Positions 1 to 7,165 of a DNA stretch of 44,420 nt are shown piece after piece (position 1 is the stretch's first letter; the number at the start of each line of letters is the position of its first letter). Position numbers and translations under genes: made by a program. This DNA comes from an uncultured Bacteroidota bacterium. Its GTDB lineage: Bacteria > Bacteroidota > Bacteroidia > Bacteroidales > GWA2-32-17. The DNA lies in contig CAILUD010000002.1 of assembly GCA_903837285.1 (NCBI GenBank), forward strand, positions 1 through 44,420. The letters run 5' to 3'. The notes under the pieces are model-generated. The model worked only from the letters and a program-made list of their open reading frames with translations. It had not been told where the DNA came from and did no database searches.

Positions 1-30
1 CCGATCTTTCAAATATAAAATAAAAAATCA

Positions 31-61
31 CTGTAACAAAAAAGAATATTAATTGTTACAG
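31..61 (-). terminator. Hairpin terminator downstream of the ATPase gene
   Basis: Perfect 9-bp inverted repeat: CTGTAACAA at 31-39 and TTGTTACAG at 53-61. Read on the minus strand it lies about 100 nt past the stop codon of the gene at 163-1581, and the strand continues into a T-rich tract (complement of the A-rich 15-29). A T run at 63-67 would also let it work in the plus direction. Intrinsic termination is inferred from the shape only. I see no gene in 1-162. Confidence 0.5.
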
Positions 62-162
62 GTTTTTAGCTCCTAATTTCACGTGTTAAACAACAGGTTT
101 TTTATTGCATGTTTTAATTTTAAAAACAAGAGAAGTTAAAAAAGCTTCATTTATAATAATAT

Positions 163-1581
163 TTATCCCCTTACAGTATTTCTTGGCAACAAAAATTCAA
201 ATCCATCATCCTTCTCAAATATCTCATAGGTCCTATTTTTTTCAAGAAAGCGGTTTTTTTCAGTTTTAGCAATTCCATTGGAAACAGATATCTCAATATC
301 AGAATCATGCACTATTTCATTAGAGCCACGTATTTTACCATCTTTTGTTGATTGAGAAATTGTAATCAGTGCTGAATTGGCATATATCTTTTTTAATTCC
401 TTTAATTCCTGTGCTCCAATATGCATATTGTCTAAACTATCTATAAAAATGAAATGATATTTGTTAGGTTTAATTTCTGCAATAACATCTTGAAATGACC
501 TTAGATCAGCAAGAAGAAAATTTTCTGAAGTAGCATTGTTATTTACTATTTTGTCTTTCATGGTTTTTGAAAAACCTTCTTCTCCACTAACATAAAGTAC
601 CGGACCAAAATTTTCAGCAAGGTAATTTGCAAATTGAATTGCAAAAGTAGATTTGCCTTCGCCTGCCCTTCCATGAATAACACAAAGAAAATTTACAGAT
701 GGCTCACCAATTAAATGATGCCATTTTTCCTGAAAACCAAGAGAATCATATTTCATATTATGAAGATCTATACTGCTTATTATTTTTGACCCAGCTGGAA
801 TTATTCTGCTTGGTTTTATATGCTGCGGTAAACGTTTTGTAACGTTTGCTGATATAGGTATAACGTTTGGTAAACGTTTTTCTGTTGGCTTTAAAAATGC
901 CTTCAAGCCTCCATTTTGTATAAATTCATTAAGAATAAGCTTAACTTCTATTTCTTTTTCGATATTCTCAGGAATGTCCTTGAGGCTTGTTAACCATTTC
1001 TTTTTTTCTTCCTGAATAGACGTTTGTTTAACGTTTATATCACTAATTTTAACGTTTATTTTCTGAAGATTTTTCTTGAATGCTTTTTTCCTGGAATCAA
1101 TAGTTAATAAATCAATAGCTGCACCACCCACTCCACCAAGCAATCCACCCTTTATTGCCTTTTTAACCCTTTCTTCTTTCTCTGCAAACGCAAATCCTCC
1201 AACAGCTCCAATACCTAAACCTCTTAAAGTATTTTTTCCAATACTCGAGAATTTACCATTATTTAAACTTTCTATATGCGTTTGTTTTTCATCTTCTAAA
1301 CATTTATACTCGTTGTCTAAACGCTTAATTTGATTAATAATCTCATTATATTTTGAATTTGGTATCAATCTTATTTCTTTTCTAAAAAGTGGAGGTAGTT
1401 TTGGCGATTCCTGATTAGAATTTACCAAACCTTTTAATTGACTTTTGAAAGAATCTTCTTCCTTTGACGCTTCCTTTGAATTATTCCATGCAATTGATCG
1501 GCAAGTTGAACTGCAAAATTTGGCATCAGTTCTATGAGCAATAAACTCTTTTCCACAATTTTCACAAGTTTTGTTTTTCAT
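163..1581 (-). CDS. Zinc-finger / glycine-zipper / RadA-like P-loop ATPase of a mobile element
   Basis: A 472-aa protein with several parts. Residues 6-27 hold a C-x2-C ... C-x3-C zinc finger (Cys6, 9, 23, 27). A predicted coiled coil covers about 75-108. A glycine-rich zipper (about 116-158, many GxxxG-type spacings) could insert in a membrane or self-associate. A second helical stretch runs to about 220, and a RecA-superfamily domain spans about 270-465. That domain has Walker A GRAGEGKST (304-312), the VSGEEG motif (331-336) seen in RadA/Sms-type ATPases, and a Walker B-like FIFID (377-381). The final KNRF-like segment resembles DnaB/RadA relatives. It is probably a replication or loading ATPase, since a primase-helicase lies upstream in the same orientation. 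The exact family is not recognised. The ATPase fold is well supported; the role is inferred. Confidence 0.6.
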   Translation of the reverse strand: MKNKTCENCGKEFIAHRTDAKFCSSTCRSIAWNNSKEASKEEDSFKSQLKGLVNSNQESPKLPPLFRKEIRLIPNSKYNEIINQIKRLDNEYKCLEDEKQTHIESLNNGKFSSIGKNTLRGLGIGAVGGFAFAEKEERVKKAIKGGLLGGVGGAAIDLLTIDSRKKAFKKNLQKINVKISDINVKQTSIQEEKKKWLTSLKDIPENIEKEIEVKLILNEFIQNGGLKAFLKPTEKRLPNVIPISANVTKRLPQHIKPSRIIPAGSKIISSIDLHNMKYDSLGFQEKWHHLIGEPSVNFLCVIHGRAGEGKSTFAIQFANYLAENFGPVLYVSGEEGFSKTMKDKIVNNNATSENFLLADLRSFQDVIAEIKPNKYHFIFIDSLDNMHIGAQELKELKKIYANSALITISQSTKDGKIRGSNEIVHDSDIEISVSNGIAKTEKNRFLEKNRTYEIFEKDDGFEFLLPRNTVRG

Positions 1582-1597
1582 AATTTAATTGTATTAA

Positions 1598-1636
1598 AAG
1601 CCAACAAGAAAAATATTACTACTTTCCTGTTGGCTT
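1598..1636 (-). terminator. Intergenic hairpin, possible attenuator
   Basis: Perfect 9-bp stem AAGCCAACA (1598-1606) with TGTTGGCTT (1628-1636), in the 64-nt gap between the 63-aa gene and the ATPase gene. On the minus strand the stem is followed by only a short TTTT, so termination would be weak. It could partly uncouple expression of the two genes. Confidence 0.35.
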
Positions 1637-1645
1637 CTGGGTTAA

Positions 1646-1837
1646 TTATTCATCATCAGATACCGCAATTTCTTCAAGCTCTTCGATTGCACTTCTATTA
1701 TTTTTGTTATAATAAACATCGATTAAAAGGTTTCCTTCTTCGGTAGCTCCGGTAATTCTATTTTCCATTTCGTTTGCATCTAATATTTCTGCAAACATCA
1801 CTATGTTGTTAGTATCAACAATAAATTCAATTTTCAT
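1646..1837 (-). CDS. Small acidic hypothetical protein (63 aa)
   Basis: A 63-aa protein starting MKIEFIVDTNN and ending in a very acidic tail (EELEEIAVSDDE). There are no cysteines, membrane segments or recognised motifs. It lies between the primase-helicase and the ATPase in the same orientation, about 300 nt downstream of the former, so it probably belongs to the element's replication module. The length is modest, but the isolated AT-rich context and matching strand favour a real gene. Its function is unknown. A small acidic partner or DNA-mimic role is possible but has no direct support. Confidence 0.5.
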   Translation of the reverse strand: MKIEFIVDTNNIVMFAEILDANEMENRITGATEEGNLLIDVYYNKNNRSAIEELEEIAVSDDE

Positions 1838-1999
1838 ATTTTTTTGATTTTAAAAGATTAATTATTAATGTTATTTGTTATAAATGAAATAATATAACTG
1901 GTGGAGATTTATTTAATATCATTTGAACTTTGTTTTTCATATCACATTTTACTTAAAGAATTTTAATGAGTGTTTCTTTTTTGATTTATTATAAGTCCT

Positions 2000-2019
2000 T
2001 GAGTCCATTTTAGGACTCA
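2000..2019. repeat. Hairpin in the 298-nt gene-free gap after the primase gene
   Basis: Perfect 7-bp inverted repeat TGAGTCC (2000-2006) and GGACTCA (2013-2019) with a 6-nt loop. It lies about 120 nt past the primase stop codon in the minus direction. No T tract follows on the minus strand, so it is not a classic terminator. The rest of 1838-2135 is AT-rich and shows no gene, only the tandem repeat listed separately. Confidence 0.4.
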
Positions 2020-2095
2020 GAAGAATTTATTAGATTATATATTTTTTGTTATTGTTATATTCAATTTTGCTGTTACTCTTAATATTATTTTATTT

Positions 2096-2113
2096 TGGAC
2101 GTAGTGGACGTTG
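2096..2113. repeat. 9-bp tandem doublet TGGACGTAG/TGGACGTTG
   Basis: Two 9-bp units differing at one base lie side by side about 25 nt downstream of the primase-helicase stop codon. Short directly repeated GC-richer units in an AT-rich gap of a replicative element could be protein-binding iterons. There are only two copies and nothing else supports this, so only the repeat itself is reported. Confidence 0.35.
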
Positions 2114-2135
2114 AAATATTAAAAAATATGATACC

Positions 2136-4454
2136 CTATATTGATGGAAAAACAATATACCTAAAGGCTCCACTTTTTCTTTCATGAACTTCAGGATCTA
2201 TTGCTAAAAAATGCCCTGAATATTTCGCATAATTTCTAAGACATTCCGTAAATCGCCTTTGCTTAAAGTTTTTCATTTCTGCATATTCAGGTGTTTCGTT
2301 TATAAAACGATCAAAGAGTTCTTTTTTATCATATTCCATGCTTGGCTTAATGTTACCATCTTTTACCTGGCTATCCATGAATTCTACAAACTCAGGATTA
2401 GTTGTCTCTATTAACTTTCGTCTGTTAAGGTTCACTGAAGCAGCAACGATAATTCCGTTCTGTAAATAGGAACAAATACAAAAAAGACAAAAATTGTAAA
2501 AGTTCATCCACTCTGTTTCTGTCCAATCACGAAAAAACCAATGATGAAATTCATCCTCTGGACTGAATTTTTCATTGTAATAATCTGCAAACTCAAATTC
2601 AATAGCTCTGTCTTTTGCACTAGCTCCCTCAATACAAATTGTTTTATTTGTAGAAATAATCATCTTCGCTTTCACCTTAAAAGGCTTTGTATTCTTTTTA
2701 TCCGCAACAATTCCTTCGGTAATATCATTGAATAAACATTCAAAATCAAAATTCTTTCGAACATCATTAAGGTGAACAATCTGAGTATCGAGATTTACTT
2801 CCTGATATTTGTGTTTATTAGTTGTATCAAAATCTTTTCCGTTTATTTCTGTAAATTTCTTGACATATCCGAGAGCCTGTCCTAGAAGTGTTTTTCCTGT
2901 TCTTCCATTTGCTACATCAGAAATCTTACTATCAGTAAACACAACCGCTTTTAATTTTCCGGAGAAATGACTGTGCAACAAATAACCAATTATAGTTGTA
3001 AGTGAATCATAGCGTTGTAAATCATTGCCACTAATATTTAATGTAAAATGAGAAAACTCTCCCCTTTTCTTTGGTTCTAGTTCTATAGTATTCAAGCATG
3101 CAAAGTCCCTGTCCACAATTTGACTTTTCCAAATTAAACCTTCTAATTGTGAATACGGCAACAATATATATCCTTCTTTATTACAACGTACAAAACCGTT
3201 TTTAAAATAAATCAAACAATCTTCTTTAGTATCAATATTAAATTTAAAAGGTTCTTTTGGTCTGAGCAGGTTCAAACGATTTTCGCAGAAATAATGCGAT
3301 GGGTTTCGATAAAATTTACCTATCAGAAATTCCCTAGATACACCATTTCCTAGCATTTCAGGCAAGTTTTCCAAATAATGAATAAATGCATCCTGGATAT
3401 GAGTAACAGATACTTCTTCGATTATTTGATCAATTATTCTAGTAAAAACGAAGTTTTTATCAATGTCAAATCTTCTGAATCCTAACTTATATAAAATGTC
3501 AATCCACTTTGGATAATCTATTTTAATATCCTTTATATTGCCATCTTTATCAAGTACTGGAGAGAAAAAAACAGTTGTATTATTTTTAACACTTTCAGTA
3601 ATTTGAAACCCATAATCATTTGCTAATTTAAAAAATGTTCTAATTGTTATTCCTTTATTACTGGAATTCAAACATGCTGAATATTGACTACTGCACGTTT
3701 CATAATTATAACCATTGTTATATTTACTTACTAAATGAAAATATTTTTCACCATCAATCCCAAAATAATCGGCAAATGCAAAACCAATATTTCTCCAATT
3801 CTCATATGAATCAGTAATATCCTTTTTTGAATTTTCAATTTGAAAAAGTATCTTTTCTACATTTTGTTGAACTTTGTTAAAGTCATTTTCTGACTTATAG
3901 CGAGAACATTTAAATAATTGGTAATTAGGATTAACAAAAATATCCGTATCGTAGGAGTAATAACATAAACGACTTTCATCTTTTACTTGATTGTCAACTG
4001 TAATTGAGTATTTTGTTTTTAAGTATAAACTTATTGCTTCAAAAACATTTTTATGTTCCTGGTCTCCAATAAAAAATATACATTTTAAACCATTCCCACT
4101 TGGACTTGTAAATACAACATATAAAAATGGATCTTCTTTTAGAATATTTTTTATTTCATCTACATTTTGAATACCATCAATATCCATTTGCATAAAACCA
4201 GAAAGTCTTAAAATATCGGTTTTTTTATGACCATTATTGCAATATGCAGATATGGTTACAGCAGGAAGTGTTTTTTTTAATTTATTCCTAATTTCTTTAT
4301 CTGCTTCCTGCCTAATCCTATTTATAGTTTCTATAAGTGAGAGACCCTGTACAAAACCAGTCTTAATTGAAATAATGAAATCATTAAAAGTTATTGCAAT
4401 CGGATTTTTATCAATTACATTTTTAAAATGAGATATTTTAATATTAGTTTCCAT
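2136..4454 (-). CDS. VirE_N-like primase / SF3-type helicase fusion
   Basis: A 772-aa replication protein typical of Bacteroidota mobile elements. The N-terminal third has the VirE_N/BT4734-like primase pattern: MQMDIDGI (88-95, paired Asp91/Asp93) and SPSGNGLK (117-124). A PriCT-like region follows at about 200-285 (WRNIGFAFADYFG at 220-232). The C-terminal half carries a P-loop GRTGKT (517-522), an acidic/HLND Walker B area (about 560-564) and an STN sensor (601-603), as in D5/SF3 helicases. It would prime and unwind the element's own origin. It lies just downstream of a small HTH gene (5-nt gap, 4455-4459), so the two probably share a promoter. The domain calls are confident; the assignment to a particular type of element is not. 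Confidence 0.8.
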   Translation of the reverse strand: METNIKISHFKNVIDKNPIAITFNDFIISIKTGFVQGLSLIETINRIRQEADKEIRNKLKKTLPAVTISAYCNNGHKKTDILRLSGFMQMDIDGIQNVDEIKNILKEDPFLYVVFTSPSGNGLKCIFFIGDQEHKNVFEAISLYLKTKYSITVDNQVKDESRLCYYSYDTDIFVNPNYQLFKCSRYKSENDFNKVQQNVEKILFQIENSKKDITDSYENWRNIGFAFADYFGIDGEKYFHLVSKYNNGYNYETCSSQYSACLNSSNKGITIRTFFKLANDYGFQITESVKNNTTVFFSPVLDKDGNIKDIKIDYPKWIDILYKLGFRRFDIDKNFVFTRIIDQIIEEVSVTHIQDAFIHYLENLPEMLGNGVSREFLIGKFYRNPSHYFCENRLNLLRPKEPFKFNIDTKEDCLIYFKNGFVRCNKEGYILLPYSQLEGLIWKSQIVDRDFACLNTIELEPKKRGEFSHFTLNISGNDLQRYDSLTTIIGYLLHSHFSGKLKAVVFTDSKISDVANGRTGKTLLGQALGYVKKFTEINGKDFDTTNKHKYQEVNLDTQIVHLNDVRKNFDFECLFNDITEGIVADKKNTKPFKVKAKMIISTNKTICIEGASAKDRAIEFEFADYYNEKFSPEDEFHHWFFRDWTETEWMNFYNFCLFCICSYLQNGIIVAASVNLNRRKLIETTNPEFVEFMDSQVKDGNIKPSMEYDKKELFDRFINETPEYAEMKNFKQRRFTECLRNYAKYSGHFLAIDPEVHERKSGAFRYIVFPSI

Positions 4455-4459
4455 AATTT

Positions 4460-4792
4460 TTATTTTTGCAATCCAAGACTATTTGCCAGTTCGTTTTTTT
4501 CGTTTTTAGAAATACCTCTTAGTGTAATTTGTTTGGGTTCATAATTTAATAGGTCTTCCATTTGACAGTTTAGGAATTTTGAAAGAATAGCTAATTGACC
4601 TACCGGCATCTCGTATTTGTCAATTAGTTTTGTATACATGTATTTTTCAAAGGTTCTCGCGTTTATTCCCAGCATCTTAGGCAATGTTCTTTTAGCAATT
4701 AAATAGTCCCCATAACTGAGTTTTTCAATTTTTTCCTTGATCTTATACTTATATGTAAAGTATTTTCTTATATTTGTGACATTATTACGCAT
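4460..4792 (-). CDS. Small HTH-type element regulator (110 aa)
   Basis: A 110-aa basic protein. Its middle region (about residues 30-85, AKRTLPKMLGINARTFEKYM then PVGQLAILSKFLNCQMEDLL) resembles a Cro/XRE-like HTH in which a resistant first helix and a recognition helix are followed by the typical 'LxxxLxxxxEDLL' end. It is transcribed with the primase-helicase (5-nt gap) and divergently from another XRE regulator, with a 102-nt shared control region. It probably regulates, or helps start, replication of the element. HTH identity is moderately supported; the function is inferred from position. Confidence 0.6.
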   Translation of the reverse strand: MRNNVTNIRKYFTYKYKIKEKIEKLSYGDYLIAKRTLPKMLGINARTFEKYMYTKLIDKYEMPVGQLAILSKFLNCQMEDLLNYEPKQITLRGISKNEKNELANSLGLQK

Positions 4793-4819
4793 AATAAATG
4801 CAATTATTGTAATTTTTAT

Positions 4820-4867
4820 TCGTTACAAATGTAAAGTATATTCTTACATTTTGTATATTTAAATTTG
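4820..4867. promoter_or_regulatory. Divergent control region with palindromic operator candidate
   Basis: Between the two HTH genes lies a near-perfect palindrome. TACAAATGTAA (4824-4834) faces TTACATTTTGTA (4844-4855) with one extra T. Its arms overlap a minus-strand -7 candidate TACATTTG (complement of 4826-4833) and sit just before a plus-strand -7 candidate TAAATTTG (4860-4867). This is the layout expected for an autoregulated lysogeny-type switch. Matching -33 boxes are not convincing on either strand. Confidence 0.45.
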
Positions 4868-4894
4868 ATTTATTTATTAACAATTATTGACAAA

Positions 4895-5467
4895 ATGGAA
4901 ATAGGTAAGAAAATCAAAGAGATAGCTGAAGCAAAAAATATTTCAGTAAAAGACTTAGGTGAAAAAATTGGGAGAACAAGGCAGGCAGTTTATGATATAT
5001 ATACCGGTAAGGTCTCTGTAAATGTTGAGTTGTTGAACAAGATATGTGCTGTACTTGGAATCGAAGTTTACACCTTATTTGTCGCAGAAAATGACCTCCC
5101 TCAAACAAAAGATGAATTGAAAAGAATAATCGGAGGAATTACTTCTCAGGTAATAAATAACAATTACATTTTTGCAATTCATGTAAGGGAGCTAATGTTG
5201 AATATACATATGAAAGCAAAAGAAGGTATGGGACTAATTAATCTTGAGTTTAATAGTAAGTTAAAAGCTAGCGATTATCCTTTTGTAGAGCATTACAAAC
5301 CTCTTAAAACTGCAATAAGCAAACCGGAATTGCAGAAATATTCTGAGCATATTTATGGTAATTTCTTTAAGAATTTAATGATACTAATGCATACGCAGGA
5401 TTTTAGTAAAGTGATATCTGATATAATCGATAGGGATTTTAGTAAAAAGGGTAGTGATATAAAATAA
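4895..5467 (+). CDS. XRE-family transcriptional regulator (190 aa)
   Basis: The N-terminal 60 residues are a textbook XRE/Cro HTH. It begins MEIGKKIKEIAEAKNISVKD, followed by GRTRQAVYDIYTGK as recognition helix and VELLNKICAVLGIEVYTLF as the closing helix. The C-terminal 120 residues are not recognised and may be a dimerisation or ligand domain. The start is placed at the ATG at 4895; an upstream TTG at 4865 would add ten residues outside the HTH fold and overlaps the -7 candidate. It is divergent from the primase operon and is probably its repressor. This is the last clear gene of the element on this side. Confidence 0.75.
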   Translation: MEIGKKIKEIAEAKNISVKDLGEKIGRTRQAVYDIYTGKVSVNVELLNKICAVLGIEVYTLFVAENDLPQTKDELKRIIGGITSQVINNNYIFAIHVRELMLNIHMKAKEGMGLINLEFNSKLKASDYPFVEHYKPLKTAISKPELQKYSEHIYGNFFKNLMILMHTQDFSKVISDIIDRDFSKKGSDIK

Positions 5468-5471
5468 TTTG

Positions 5472-5504
5472 TATCTTTGCGTCACTTGCGTCACTTTGAG
5501 TCAG
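5472..5504 (+). promoter_or_regulatory. -7-like box followed by 9-bp direct repeats
   Basis: TATCTTTG at 5472-5479 matches the Bacteroidota -7 consensus TAnnTTTG, though no good -33 box precedes it. Two exact copies of TTGCGTCAC (5477-5485 and 5486-5494) overlap and follow it, with a degenerate third copy ending at 5504. The repeats could be an operator or a recombination or termination signal at the element edge. A transcript from here would run about 135 nt to the terminator at 5586-5621. Confidence 0.35.
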
Positions 5505-5541
5505 TTTTGCAAAATTATAATAATTTAACTCATAATATGTT

Positions 5542-5631
5542 ATGAAGGTCAAAAAAATTGAATCCAACAGCCCCATTTTCCACCCAAAAATCCCCAAATA
5601 CATAGTGCTTGGGGATTTTTTAATTTTATAG
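5542..5631 (+). other. 29-codon open frame overlapping a terminator; possible gene remnant
   Basis: An ATG-started frame encodes 29 residues beginning MKVKKIESNSPIFHPKIPKY and stops at 5629-5631. The start has the look of a protein N-terminus (basic, then structured). The last third coincides with a perfect hairpin terminator, so it may be a truncated remnant of a longer gene, a leader peptide or chance. I could not identify a parent family. Confidence 0.25.
5586..5621. terminator. Strong bidirectional intrinsic terminator
   Basis: Perfect 12-bp stem AAAAATCCCCAA (5586-5597) with TTGGGGATTTTT (5609-5620) and an 11-nt loop. The A and T runs sit at the stem base on both sides, so it can stop transcription in both directions. 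It separates the element-like region from the following chromosomal genes. Confidence 0.7.
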
Positions 5632-5722
5632 TATTAGCTATTAGTCACAATTTTATTAAAAAATTTCTTTTTATAATTATTTCATTTGTAAAATTTTGTA
5701 TTTTTATAGAAATTATCATCTT

Positions 5723-6145
5723 ATGAATACATTAAAAAGCCTTGCAATAATTTTAGCATTTACATCTTATACAATTTATGTTTCTGCGCAAAATTCTGTT
5801 TTGTCAGCAAACTTAGCTCAAATAACCGACTCTGTTGAATATACGCTAAACGGAACCATTGCATTAAGAACCGGAAAAACAGTAAATATTAAAATTAATA
5901 ACCAAAGAACTATTCCAGCAGTTGGTCAAACTGGAATACTTCAAAAATATTTTGAAGAAGAAATTTTTGGTATGAAAACTACTGGTTGGTTAGATATTGG
6001 TGAGATGAAAATTACTTCAGTTAAACCTGAAATGGTAACAATGACAATTATTGAAGAACACAGCGTTGTGACTAAAGATGGGCAAAAGGTTGATAATTTT
6101 AAAGTTGGAAAAATTGTGAACTTCAACTGGAAAACAGTGAAATAA
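5723..6145 (+). CDS. Small exported protein of unknown function (140 aa)
   Basis: The ATG at 5723 gives a clean signal peptide (MNTLKSLAIILAFTSYTIYV, cleavage probably after VSA-Q); the upstream in-frame extension would spoil it. The mature part of about 117 residues is rich in alternating beta-type sequence with many Thr/Val and no cysteine, suggesting a small beta-sandwich periplasmic or surface protein. No family is recognised. It stands alone, and its stop codon touches the first copy of a ~120-bp palindromic repeat. Confidence 0.6.
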   Translation: MNTLKSLAIILAFTSYTIYVSAQNSVLSANLAQITDSVEYTLNGTIALRTGKTVNIKINNQRTIPAVGQTGILQKYFEEEIFGMKTTGWLDIGEMKITSVKPEMVTMTIIEEHSVVTKDGQKVDNFKVGKIVNFNWKTVK

Positions 6146-6264
6146 TTTATTATTATGTTGTCAGATCTTTCGACCTGACTATAATATTTACGCAAGTCTG
6201 TGACTTGTGTAAATATAGTATTATGTTATTGTTTTTGGTGAAAAATGTTTTTGAGTAATGTGGC
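6143..6264. repeat. Palindromic repeat, copy 1 (about 120 bp)
   Basis: It is about 90% identical over its length to 7013-7131. It contains two hairpins: GTCAGATC/GACCTGAC (6160-6167/6172-6179) with a TTTC loop, and a 14-bp stem at 6184-6197/6203-6216. The tail (about 6217-6264) is nearly identical in both copies. The base changes within both stems are mostly paired between copies, so the structure is conserved. Confidence 0.85.
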
Positions 6265-6397
6265 TAATCAAATTTGCAGTTTGTATGGAGATGAAAAGAA
6301 ATACTTTTAACGATCTTTAAGATTTTTATTTTAAGAATTTTCTTTACTAGTTTATTTTAAAAAGTTTAAATACGTATTTTTGAATAAAAAAACGAAA

Positions 6398-6913
6398 ATG
6401 AATTTTAACGAAGTATTATTAAAACGAGAAAGTGTTCGCAATTATGATCCAGCAAAGCCGGTAGATATTGACACACTTAAAATTATACTTGAAGCTGGTC
6501 GTATTTCTCCATCGGCAGCAAATTACCAACCTTGGGAATTTTGGCTTATTTCTTCTCCTGAAATGCTTGAAAAAGTTAAACCATGTTATGAAAGACAATG
6601 GATAGCTGATGCTCCTCATATTCTTGTTGTGACAGGCGATCAAAATCAGGCTTGGGAACGTTCAGACGGTTTTAACTCTTTGCAAACTGATTTAGCTATT
6701 GCAATGCATCAAATGGTTCTTGCTGCAACAAATGAAGGCGTTGGAACTTGCTGGGTAACTAATTTTAAGCCTGATATTTTACGCAAAGCATTAGGTTTAA
6801 AAGAAACAATAAAAGTATTTGGAATTACTCCACTTGGATACCCACATGATAATTTTACAAAGCGAACAGCTATTATGCGTAAGCCTATGGAGGCTGTTGT
6901 CATATATTGCTAA
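6398..6913 (+). CDS. Nitroreductase-family flavoprotein
   Basis: A 171-aa FMN-dependent oxidoreductase of the nitroreductase fold. The N-terminal KRESVRNYDPAKPVD (the R-S-x-R-x-(F/Y) FMN phosphate site), SPSAANYQPWEFW (typical FMN/substrate loop) and C-terminal GVGTCWVTNF ... PLGYPHD motifs are all present. Such enzymes use NAD(P)H to reduce nitroaromatics, quinones or similar compounds; the natural substrate cannot be told. The ATG at 6398 is chosen over the TTG at 6380 because TATTTTTG (6375-6382) looks like a -7 box, which would make the TTG untranscribed. The gene is bracketed by the two ~120-bp palindromic repeats and has no operon partner. Confidence 0.85.
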   Translation: MNFNEVLLKRESVRNYDPAKPVDIDTLKIILEAGRISPSAANYQPWEFWLISSPEMLEKVKPCYERQWIADAPHILVVTGDQNQAWERSDGFNSLQTDLAIAMHQMVLAATNEGVGTCWVTNFKPDILRKALGLKETIKVFGITPLGYPHDNFTKRTAIMRKPMEAVVIYC

Positions 6914-6922
6914 ATACTTAAA

Positions 6923-6999
6923 GGCTATTCAAATAAAATAATTTTGTTGCGAAAGTTTTCAAGAAGTATTATGTAGACTATATATTTATTTGAATAGTC
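6923..6999. repeat. Long-range inverted repeat after the nitroreductase gene
   Basis: GGCTATTCAAATAAA (6923-6937) pairs with TTTATTTGAATAGTC (6985-6999), 15 bp with one G-T wobble and a 47-nt loop. It begins 10 nt past the stop codon and has no T tract, so it is more like the edge of a small repeat element than a terminator. Confidence 0.5.
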
Positions 7000-7012
7000 G
7001 TATTTATAACAG

Positions 7013-7131
7013 TAATTTATTATGCCGTTAGGTCTTTCGACCTAACGATAATATTGACGCAAGTCTGTTACTTGTGTCAATATAGTATTATGTTATTGTT
7101 TTTGGTAAAAAATGTTTTTGAGTAATGTGGC
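7013..7131. repeat. Palindromic repeat, copy 2 (about 120 bp)
   Basis: Same orientation as copy 1 at 6143-6264, with the nitroreductase gene between them. Stems: CGTTAGGTC/GACCTAACG (7026-7034/7039-7047, TTTC loop) and 7051-7064/7070-7083. A CAAGTT/AACTTG hairpin (7133-7138/7142-7147) follows directly. Confidence 0.85.
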
Positions 7132-7165
7132 ACAAGTTAAAAACTTGCACCATTTATGTTTTTTA

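Noticed and set aside
4865..4894. Longer start (TTG at 4865) for the XRE regulator
   Set aside because: It adds ten residues outside the HTH fold and lies on a -7-like box; the ATG at 4895 gives the family N-terminus.
1..5640. The accessory end as an antiphage defence system
   Set aside because: No nuclease, toxin, reverse transcriptase, CRISPR-like repeat or NTPase-effector pair is visible. The primase and RadA-like ATPase fit replication of an element.
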